From: Kineosporia aurantiaca JCM 3230
Lineage (GTDB): Bacteria; Actinomycetota; Actinomycetes; Actinomycetales; Kineosporiaceae
Assembly: GCA_000719025.1 (NCBI GenBank)
Contig: JODP01000006.1
Location: 434,001-498,000 of the forward strand
Length of the DNA stretch: 64,000 nucleotides
Reading direction: 5' to 3'
The position numbers and the translations under genes were made by a program. Below, in pieces: positions 57,921 through 64,000 of this stretch. Below the pieces are notes generated by a model. It did not search any database, had not been told where the DNA came from, and worked only from the letters and a program-made list of their open reading frames with translations. Numbering within the stretch: the first letter of the stretch is position 1; the number at the start of each line of letters is the position of its first letter.

Positions 57921-58988
57921 ATGACCGACCCGCAGCACCCCCAGGCCACCCCAGACCGAAAGACCCGCACCGCCATCGGCGTCGCCCTGGCCGGCGTCGG
58001 CATCTCAGCCCTCGCCGGTGCCGCCATGGGCTTCGAGCACACCGTCACCGTCGCCCGGGCCTACGGCGCCCCCGCCTACTGGGACATCGTCACCGCCGCA
58101 TCCGTCGAGGTCCTGCCCATCACCGGCACGGCCCTGCTCTACGTCTGCCACCGCCTCGGCTGGCCCACCCATTGGCCATACCGGGTGATCATGCTCGGCT
58201 CGATCTTGACCCTCGGCGCGCAGCTCTCCTGGTACGGCAACGAGGGCCAGGGCAACGCCACGGCAGACCCACAGGTCCTCGGGTACGCAGTCGCGTCCCT
58301 GCCCTCAGCGGTGACGCTCATCCTCGTCGCCATCGGCCACGCCGCCCTCGGGTACGCCAACCAATTCCCGGCGCCCGCGGCTGACCCGGTACCCGAAGCC
58401 GCTGTGCCGCCTACTCCGATCCCCCAACACGAACCGCTTCCTACCCCAGAGCCGGTCCCTACCCCACCCCCTACCCCGGAGGTGGCGGCCGTGACCCCTA
58501 CTCCGGTCCCCGTCGCGCCTACCCGCCCTCAAGTCCCTCGGCCGGTGCCAGCTACCCGGGTAGCTGGCACCCCCGACACCCCGGTGCAGGCCGCGGTGCG
58601 GAACTTCCTGGAGGCAGCCCTCGGCGCCGCTGATGCTGACCAGCTCGAGGTCGTGAGGAGCTTGCCGCGCGGCAAGACCGGGAGGCCCAGCGTCGCCGCG
58701 ATCCGGGAGGCCCTCAAGGTCGGGCAGACCAAGGCGCAGGAATTGAGGGACGAGGCATTCCCAGCTGGAAGCCAGGACAAGAAGGACAAGCCAAAGATAT
58801 TGAAAGTTGAAGGAAACGCGAGAGTAATAGAACGGGATTCTCATGTGGACAAGGAGGGGGAAGGTAAAAGCGAAGGAAAGAAGAAAGGGGAAGGGACCAA
58901 TACAACTTCCGTTGATCAAGGTTCGGCCCGGCCTGCGGCCGGTCCGGAGCCGACTGCGCTGCGCGTCGTCGGCGGGGGCCGTGCGTGA
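57921..58988 (+). CDS. DUF2637 (Spd-like) membrane protein with long disordered tail
   Basis: 355 residues; GGAGGA is placed well before the ATG. The first 145 residues are a DUF2637 membrane domain with about four segments (GVALAGVGISALAGAAMGFEH, IVTAASVEVLPITGTALLYV, MLGSILTLGAQLSWYG, LPSAVTLILVAIGHAALGY); DUF2637/Spd proteins are linked to intramycelial plasmid spread. A Pro-Thr-Pro repeat region (about 150-215), a domain (DTPVQAAVRNFLEAALG, RGKTGRPSVAAIREAL, HTH-like) and a Lys/Glu/Gly tail follow. The stop overlaps the relaxase start (GTGA). The DNA holds a palindrome and hexamer repeats described separately. Confidence 0.75.
   Translation: MTDPQHPQATPDRKTRTAIGVALAGVGISALAGAAMGFEHTVTVARAYGAPAYWDIVTAASVEVLPITGTALLYVCHRLGWPTHWPYRVIMLGSILTLGAQLSWYGNEGQGNATADPQVLGYAVASLPSAVTLILVAIGHAALGYANQFPAPAADPVPEAAVPPTPIPQHEPLPTPEPVPTPPPTPEVAAVTPTPVPVAPTRPQVPRPVPATRVAGTPDTPVQAAVRNFLEAALGAADADQLEVVRSLPRGKTGRPSVAAIREALKVGQTKAQELRDEAFPAGSQDKKDKPKILKVEGNARVIERDSHVDKEGEGKSEGKKKGEGTNTTSVDQGSARPAAGPEPTALRVVGGGRA
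58544..58571. repeat. Perfect 28-bp palindrome in the DUF2637 gene
   Basis: Two 14-bp arms (GGTGCCAGCTACCC / GGGTAGCTGGCACC) with no spacer. The arms contain the CTACCC hexamer in both orientations. Its place 0.4 kb before the relaxase gene makes it a candidate protein-binding or hairpin-forming part of a transfer origin. Confidence 0.8.
58785..58915 (+). other. Purine-rich low-GC block before the relaxase gene
   Basis: About 130 nt with A/G runs (GGAAAGAAGAAAGGGGAAGG and similar) in an otherwise GC-rich region. It encodes the Lys/Glu/Gly tail of the DUF2637 protein, but base composition is clearly different from its neighbours. It is a candidate DNA-unwinding or nick-associated region. Confidence 0.5.
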
Positions 58989-61900
58989 TCACGATCGCGA
59001 AGATTCAGGGCAATGTGGACTACTACATTGCGGGGGAGCGGAGCGACGCCGACCGGGCCGCTGGCTACTACCTGGACGGCGCCAGCGGGGAGCCCCCGGC
59101 GTTCTGGTCGGGCGCCGGCGCGGAAGCCCTCAGCCTGTCCGGGCAGATCGACGAGGCCGAGTTCGCGGCACTCTTCACCACCCACGCTGACCCGCGAGAC
59201 CCGAAGTTCGCCGACCCAGCTACCCGCGGTGAGGCCGCCCTACTCGGTTCGAAGCTCCCTACCTACCGATCCACAGGTGACCTACTCGCGGCGAAGCTGG
59301 CCGCCTACCCGGGTACCCCTACTCCGGAGGACCAGGCCCGCCTACTCGTCGCCGCGGAGAAGGAGACCCGGCGGGCGCTACTCGGGTATGACCTGACGTT
59401 CTCGCCGCCGAAGGATTTCACGCTCCTCCTGATGGCGGCCGGGTATGCCGAGCAGGCCGCTCGGGACAGCGGGAACGTCGAGGAGATGAACCGGTGGGCT
59501 GCCCGCCGGACCGACCTGACCCAGGCCGCGCTCGATGCGAACAAGGTGGCCCTGGAGTACGCGGCCGAGCAGGCGGCCTACTCGCGGCAGCAGGTGGCCG
59601 GCACGCAGTTGATCGTCAAGGGCAAGGGATTCGTGCACGCAAGCTTCGAGCAGCACGACAACCGGGCCGGTGCCCCGTCGTTCCACGTCCACAATCCGAC
59701 GCTGAACAAGATCGAGAACGAGGACGGGAAGTGGCGGACGCCGGAGGGCCCGGGGATTGTCGCGGCCCGGCCGGCGGTGTCGGCGGTGGCCGACCGGGCA
59801 CTGCGCGAGCGCGTCGAGGAACTGGGTTACTCCACCGTGGCGCGGGCCGAGGCCCGTACGTGGGCAGTCGAAGGGATCACCGATGAGGTTCGTGAATCGG
59901 TGTCAGAGCGCTCACAGGAGGTGAACGCAAAGACGCAGGAACTGTTGGACTTGTACGCGGAGCGTTACGGGCGGGAGGCCACCGCCCGGGAGGCATCGAA
60001 GCTTCACCGGGCGGCGAACAAGCAGACCCGGGCAGCGAAGGTGAAGGGCGGGCAGTCCACAGCAGACCTGATCGAGCGGACCCACGAGGCGGTCCAGCGG
60101 GAGATGGCCGGTGGCCTTGAGGCCCTGGCCGCCCGGCACCGGGACATCAGCCCACCGGCGGTCGGCAGCGAAACGGCGTGGTCACGGCGAGCCGTGATCG
60201 CACAGGCGCTGGACGCCGTGCAGGCAGCGGACGCGACGTGGACACGGTGGGACCTGACGCAGCGCCTCGAGGAACTGCTGCCGCCGCTGGCCCTGGCGAC
60301 CGAGGACGTGCCCAAGCTGCTGCATGAGTTGACGACCGAGGCGCTGCATCAGGGGTACGAGCCGATCGCGAAAATCTCAGGTGGCATCCATGCACCGGAT
60401 GCCCCCACCCAGCTGCGCCGCGCGGACGGCGCCCTGGTCTATGAGACCCCGACACAGCACCGGTACGCGCTGCGCTCTCACCTGGACAAGGAGGCATCTC
60501 TCCAAGCTGCTGCTGTGATCCGGGACCGGGCCGCGGTGGAGCCGGAGGCGGCTCGGAAGGCCCTGGCCGCATACGCCGATGGCCAGGATCCGGGCTACCG
60601 GTTGTCGGTTGATCAGCAGGCGGTCGCGGGGCAGCTGCTGACGGGCGGTGCCCGGCTGGCCACGGTGATCGGCCCGGCCGGCACGGGGAAGTCCACCACG
60701 ATCGGTGCGGTCTCGCAGGTGTGGCCGGAGGTGTCCTCCGGCGGCCGGGTCGTGGGCGTCGCGGTGAGCGAGAAAGCTGCGATGGCGCTGCGGGATGCCG
60801 GGGTCCCTCATGTGCTGAACGCGGCACGGTTCGAGGCCACCCAGGTGCGGCTGGCTGAGGGCCGGGACTGGACCGATGACGGTCCTTACCGGCTGCAGGC
60901 GAACGACAAGCTGGTGATCGACGAGGCCAGCATGATGACCACGCAGCTGTGGGATCGGCTGATGCAGATGGCCGACCGGTCCGCGACCGCGGTGGTGGCG
61001 ACGGGTGACCCGTTTCAGATGGGCGCGGTCGGTGCCGGCGGGGTGATGGCCGATATTGCTGCGGATCCCACGGCTGAGGTCATGACCTTGCGGCAGGTGC
61101 ACCGGTTCGCTGAGCCGTGGGAGGGCGAGGCCTCGCTGCGGCTGCGGGACGGCGACCAGGACGTCGTCCGGGAGTACGCCCGCCACGGGCGGCTGTACGC
61201 AGCGGGTGACGCGGCAGGGATGCAGCAGCAGGCCGCGGAGATGTACGTGGCTGCGCGGGCCGCCGGGAAGACGGCCGCGGTCATGGCCGAGACGAACGCG
61301 ACCGCGAACACGATCTCCGCTCTGATCCGTGACCAGCTGGTGGACCTCGGTCTCGTTGCGGACGGGCCGGTGGTGGAGCTGGGCCGCGACGGCAACGTTG
61401 GCGGGGTCGGGGACGTCATCGCCTGCCGGCACCCGGATCGTGCGCTCGGTCTGGTGAATCGCGAGAAGCTCGAGGTGCTGGCCCTGGGCGAGGACGGCTC
61501 CATGGACGCGGTCACCAAGTCTGGTGCGGTCAAGCACATTCCGGCCGACTACGTGTCCCAGCACGTGAGCCTCGGCTACGCCGCGACCATTCATGGCGAG
61601 CAGGGCGGCACCGTCGACGTCGGCATCACCGCGGTCACGAAAGATTCGTCGCGATCAGCCCTTTACACCGGGGCGACCCGGGGCCGAGAGCGGAACGTCG
61701 TGGTCGCCCAGACGGTGTACCCCGACAAGCTCCGCGGGCAGGAGAAACTTGACGAACGGGTCGAACCAATGCGGCCGGAGGCCGTGCTGGCGGCCGTCCT
61801 TGACGGCGATGGCCCGGAGCAGTCAGCGACGGCCCAGGCAGCCGAGCATGCCGAGCACCGTGCGTCGTGGGGCACGGTGGGTGGCGAGCACGAGCACGCC

Positions 61901-63217
61901 ATGGAGGTTGCCTGCCGGGAGCGCACCGACCGGGCGCTGGACCGGCTCGCTGCCGATGGCCGGATGACGGAGGCCGATCGAGCCCGATTCGCCGCTGATT
62001 CCGCTACCGGTCAGCTGTCGCGGATGCTCCGTAGCGCGGAGCAGGCTGGCCACGACTCCGAGAAGGTCCTCGTAGATGCTCTGGCCGCGGGATCGCTGAA
62101 GGGCGCCAAATCGGTCGGCCAGGTGATGTGCGCGCGGGTCGACAAGTTGGGCCTGCCCATGGAGCCGCAGCCGGGGCACGTCCCGGTGGCGGGCATCGGT
62201 GGCGAGTGGGCTGCTCATCTCGTGGCGCAGCACGAGCACGCTGCGGCGCGGGAGGCCGAGCTGGGCGAGCGGGTCGCGGAGGCCGCACCAGCGTGGGCGG
62301 TGACCGCTTTCGGTCCGGTCCCAGAGGAGCCCTCTGCACGAGGCGATTGGGTGGCGGCTGCTGGCCGTACGGAGCGGGCCCGGGAACGGCTGGGCTGGGA
62401 GGACGAGCAGCGGCCGCTCGGTCCGTCGCCGTCGACGCTGCAGCCGGAGGCTCGGGCGGAGTGGTTCGGCGCCTGGAATCAGCTCGGCCGGCCGGAAGCG
62501 GTGGCCGAGGAGGGCGGCATGAGTGAGGGGCGGCTCCGTGCCCGGATTGAGGCGGCCGAGCGGGTCGAGCGGGAGGCCCCGGCCCACCTGGACCGTCAGG
62601 CGGGGGCGACGTGGCAGGCCGCGGATGTGGCCGGCCGAGACGCTGCGCTGGCCGAGGCCCGGGGAGATCAGGCTGCCGCTGACGCTGCGGCCGAGGACGC
62701 TGTGCGGCTCGAGCAGAGGGCTCGGCTGCTGGAGCCTGCGGTGATCGCCCGGGACGAGCACGTCGAGGAGGTTCGGTCGCTTATGGAGACACGTCGCCGG
62801 GCCGAGGAGGAGCTGCTGGCCCGGGGCATCGACCTGGCGGTGGAGGAGAAGGCGACGGCTCAGGAGCACCTGGATGAGTTGCTCCCGCAGGACCCAGAGG
62901 AGGTGCTTGAGACCGACATCGATCTGGTGAGCGAGAAGGACCGGGCCGAGCTGGCTGCGGACCTGGCGGCCGAGATGGCTGACCTCTCACCCGAGGTGCA
63001 CATCCCGGCTCAGCTTGAGCGGCCGGAGCCGGTGGGTGAGGTCGTTTCTGCGGAGTTCGCTCTTGAGGCGGCCGAGTTCGCGGCCACCTGGCAGAGGGAT
63101 CACGACTACCGGGTGGCGCAGGTAGCGGAGTTCGAGGCGTCGCACGCGCTGGTGCCTGAGTCGCAGGTCCGGCGCCGCGATCAAGAGGCCACGGAGGGCA
63201 TGCAACAGACCCAGTAA
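58985..63217 (+). CDS. MobF-type relaxase-helicase (TraA/TrwC-like)
   Basis: 1410 residues; the GTG overlaps the previous stop. The N-terminal relaxase domain has tyrosine pairs Tyr13-14 and Tyr28-29 and the three-His metal site His224...His234-Val-His236 (QHDNRAG, FHVHN). A RecD-like helicase follows: Walker A GPAGTGKST (563-571), Walker B VIDEASMM, then VVATGDPFQMG and a C-terminal motif DSSRSALYTGATRGR. The last 450 residues are helical, Ala/Glu-rich. It nicks and unwinds DNA at oriT for single-strand transfer. Such proteins are typical of actinobacterial plasmids and ICEs, not of phages. Confidence 0.9.
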   Translation: MITIAKIQGNVDYYIAGERSDADRAAGYYLDGASGEPPAFWSGAGAEALSLSGQIDEAEFAALFTTHADPRDPKFADPATRGEAALLGSKLPTYRSTGDLLAAKLAAYPGTPTPEDQARLLVAAEKETRRALLGYDLTFSPPKDFTLLLMAAGYAEQAARDSGNVEEMNRWAARRTDLTQAALDANKVALEYAAEQAAYSRQQVAGTQLIVKGKGFVHASFEQHDNRAGAPSFHVHNPTLNKIENEDGKWRTPEGPGIVAARPAVSAVADRALRERVEELGYSTVARAEARTWAVEGITDEVRESVSERSQEVNAKTQELLDLYAERYGREATAREASKLHRAANKQTRAAKVKGGQSTADLIERTHEAVQREMAGGLEALAARHRDISPPAVGSETAWSRRAVIAQALDAVQAADATWTRWDLTQRLEELLPPLALATEDVPKLLHELTTEALHQGYEPIAKISGGIHAPDAPTQLRRADGALVYETPTQHRYALRSHLDKEASLQAAAVIRDRAAVEPEAARKALAAYADGQDPGYRLSVDQQAVAGQLLTGGARLATVIGPAGTGKSTTIGAVSQVWPEVSSGGRVVGVAVSEKAAMALRDAGVPHVLNAARFEATQVRLAEGRDWTDDGPYRLQANDKLVIDEASMMTTQLWDRLMQMADRSATAVVATGDPFQMGAVGAGGVMADIAADPTAEVMTLRQVHRFAEPWEGEASLRLRDGDQDVVREYARHGRLYAAGDAAGMQQQAAEMYVAARAAGKTAAVMAETNATANTISALIRDQLVDLGLVADGPVVELGRDGNVGGVGDVIACRHPDRALGLVNREKLEVLALGEDGSMDAVTKSGAVKHIPADYVSQHVSLGYAATIHGEQGGTVDVGITAVTKDSSRSALYTGATRGRERNVVVAQTVYPDKLRGQEKLDERVEPMRPEAVLAAVLDGDGPEQSATAQAAEHAEHRASWGTVGGEHEHAMEVACRERTDRALDRLAADGRMTEADRARFAADSATGQLSRMLRSAEQAGHDSEKVLVDALAAGSLKGAKSVGQVMCARVDKLGLPMEPQPGHVPVAGIGGEWAAHLVAQHEHAAAREAELGERVAEAAPAWAVTAFGPVPEEPSARGDWVAAAGRTERARERLGWEDEQRPLGPSPSTLQPEARAEWFGAWNQLGRPEAVAEEGGMSEGRLRARIEAAERVEREAPAHLDRQAGATWQAADVAGRDAALAEARGDQAAADAAAEDAVRLEQRARLLEPAVIARDEHVEEVRSLMETRRRAEEELLARGIDLAVEEKATAQEHLDELLPQDPEEVLETDIDLVSEKDRAELAADLAAEMADLSPEVHIPAQLERPEPVGEVVSAEFALEAAEFAATWQRDHDYRVAQVAEFEASHALVPESQVRRRDQEATEGMQQTQ

Positions 63218-63225
63218 TCCGAGGA

Positions 63226-63261
63226 CGGCACCGGCCAGTTTCTGAGGCCGGACCGGTGCCG
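63226..63261 (+). terminator. Hairpin after the relaxase gene
   Basis: A 9-bp inverted repeat (CGGCACCGG / CCGGTGCCG) with an 18-nt loop begins 9 nt after the relaxase stop. Possible terminator or attenuator before the next gene. Confidence 0.55.
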
Positions 63262-63290
63262 CCACCCCGAAAAGAGGCAGGGGCAGCATA

Positions 63291-63695
63291 GTGACGACTG
63301 AACCCATTGAGCCCACACCCGAAGACCATGGACCCGCAGCCGAGTTGCAATGGGTCGCGGCCGACCCGGACCTGTGGTCGGCGTACAGCGCCGGCCTGGT
63401 CCGGGGCCAGGAGATCGGATACGCCGATGGTGCCGCAGCGGCCGAGGTCTACGACATCGCCCTGGAGGACGGCTACCAGCAGGGCCTTGCGGACGGGCTG
63501 AGGTCGGGGACCGCCGAGCGGCGCCTCGACCAGGCGCCCGAGCCGATGTTCCGGGTACCCACGGTGGCCGACCTCGGGGGTAGCGCTGAGGCCGGTGAAG
63601 CACTACGCCGACAGGCGGCCGAGTCCTGGAACATGGAGTACACCCCGACCTCGGACCAGGCCACGAGTCAGGACCGGCACGACTTGGCCTCCTGA
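63291..63695 (+). CDS. Hypothetical protein downstream of relaxase
   Basis: 134 residues from a GTG with an AGGGGCAG upstream. The middle part (LWSAYSAGLVRGQEIGYADGA, YDIALEDGYQQGLADGLRSG) has a repeated G-x3-G-like helical pattern; the C-terminus is acidic and polar. No family recognised. It probably belongs to the transfer unit by position. Confidence 0.6.
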   Translation: MTTEPIEPTPEDHGPAAELQWVAADPDLWSAYSAGLVRGQEIGYADGAAAAEVYDIALEDGYQQGLADGLRSGTAERRLDQAPEPMFRVPTVADLGGSAEAGEALRRQAAESWNMEYTPTSDQATSQDRHDLAS

Positions 63696-63697
63696 CC

Positions 63698-63739
63698 CTG
63701 GGGGCGGTGCCGGTTCACCCGAACCGGTGCCGCCCCCAG
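63698..63739 (+). terminator. Strong terminator hairpin
   Basis: A perfect 19-bp inverted repeat with an ACCC loop starts 2 nt after the stop of the gene at 63291. It is the end of the relaxase operon. Confidence 0.85.
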
Positions 63740-63782
63740 CGCCACCCCGTACCCTGACCACACCGACCAAGGGGGACCGACC

Positions 63783-64000
63783 ATGCGACGACTGCTCACC
63801 GACGCAGAGATCGAGCGCCTACCCGCAGACGTCCGCGACCATTACCGACACCACGACTACCTCCGGCACATCGACGACGTCCCGTACTTCCCCGACTTCA
63901 AACGCGAATGGTTCGAGGCCCAGCACGCCCGGTCAGTGGCCCGGGTCGTCGAGCACATCCGCAGCCGGGAAGGCGACCAGGCCGCCGAGGAAGCCGCAGC
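63783..64000 (+). CDS. Partial gene at the right window edge
   Basis: The open frame starts with ATG after AAGGGGGA and continues to the window end (72 codons). It begins MRRLLTDAEIERLPADVRD, then HYRHHDYLRHIDDV and FKREWFEAQHARS, acidic and helical. No family recognised from this part. Confidence 0.55.
   Translation, partial: MRRLLTDAEIERLPADVRDHYRHHDYLRHIDDVPYFPDFKREWFEAQHARSVARVVEHIRSREGDQAAEEAA

Larger units (their letters stand above)
58411..59583 (+). repeat. Cluster of CTACYC hexamers across the DUF2637-relaxase junction
   Basis: By eye I count 15 copies of CTAC(C/T)C on the + strand, at 58411, 58441, 58459, 58471, 58498, 58519, 58552, 59220, 59240, 59282, 59305, 59319, 59342, 59378 and 59578, and almost none in the following 3.6 kb. 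In the relaxase part they occur in all three reading frames, for example as CTA-CTC Leu-Leu codons that are rare at this GC content. This points to selection at the DNA level. Confidence 0.65.

Noticed and set aside
14903..64000. CRISPR array or second tRNA-end attachment repeat within the element
   Set aside because: No regularly spaced repeats and no second copy of the tRNA 3' end were seen by eye; a computed search would be decisive.

Overview
This is a high-GC Actinomycetota window. The evidence is GC-rich third codon positions, many GTG starts, 4-nt stop/start overlaps, a SigE-type ECF sigma factor and actinophage-style structural genes. A genus cannot be read safely from the sequence.

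Layout. (1) 1-14.8 kb is host chromosome. It holds a possible IS21-type end at the window edge, a SUKH protein, a secreted protein with a duplicated domain, a SigE-family sigma factor with a membrane partner, small metabolic genes (flavin-fold protein, VOC protein, P-loop kinase, 2-hydroxyacid dehydrogenase), a five-gene MoxR/vWA/DUF5682 operon with a related Cys/His-rich protein at each end of the locus, an Ntn-hydrolase and a frameshifted gene. (2) A CCA-encoding tRNA-Lys(TTT) at 14827-14902 marks the left border of an integrated element that runs past the right edge of the window. (3) 15.0-47.5 kb is a nearly complete long-tailed (siphovirus-type) late region, transcribed leftward: HNH endonuclease, small and large terminase, portal, prohead protease, capsid, a tail-fibre/spike/esterase block, connector, tail terminator, tail tube, frameshifted tail chaperones, tape measure, minor tail proteins, a beta-helix spike with a GH26-like domain, two cell-wall hydrolases and a holin. 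Two genes oppose this flow: a multi-pass membrane protein (33.7-35.2 kb), probably a cargo gene, and a Cys-rich protein (18.4-19.5 kb). (4) 47.7-54.8 kb is a leftward array of very small, tightly packed genes. Five of them share a start-associated motif that looks like a leaderless promoter. (5) 54.8-64 kb is a conjugation-like module: DUF4913 protein, FtsK/TraD-like coupling ATPase, small HTH-like protein, a divergent control region with a long inverted repeat, a DUF2637 (Spd-like) membrane protein and a 1410-residue MobF relaxase-helicase.

Taken together the element looks like a tRNA-integrated prophage that also carries relaxase and coupling-protein genes, a phage/conjugative-element hybrid. 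No integrase, repressor or right attachment site lies in the window, so two adjacent elements cannot be excluded. The most unusual DNA-level signals are a dense cluster of CTACYC hexamers in all reading frames around the DUF2637/relaxase junction, with a perfect 28-bp palindrome and a purine-rich low-GC block (candidate transfer origin), and the repeated TANNNT-N6-ATG starts of the small-gene array.
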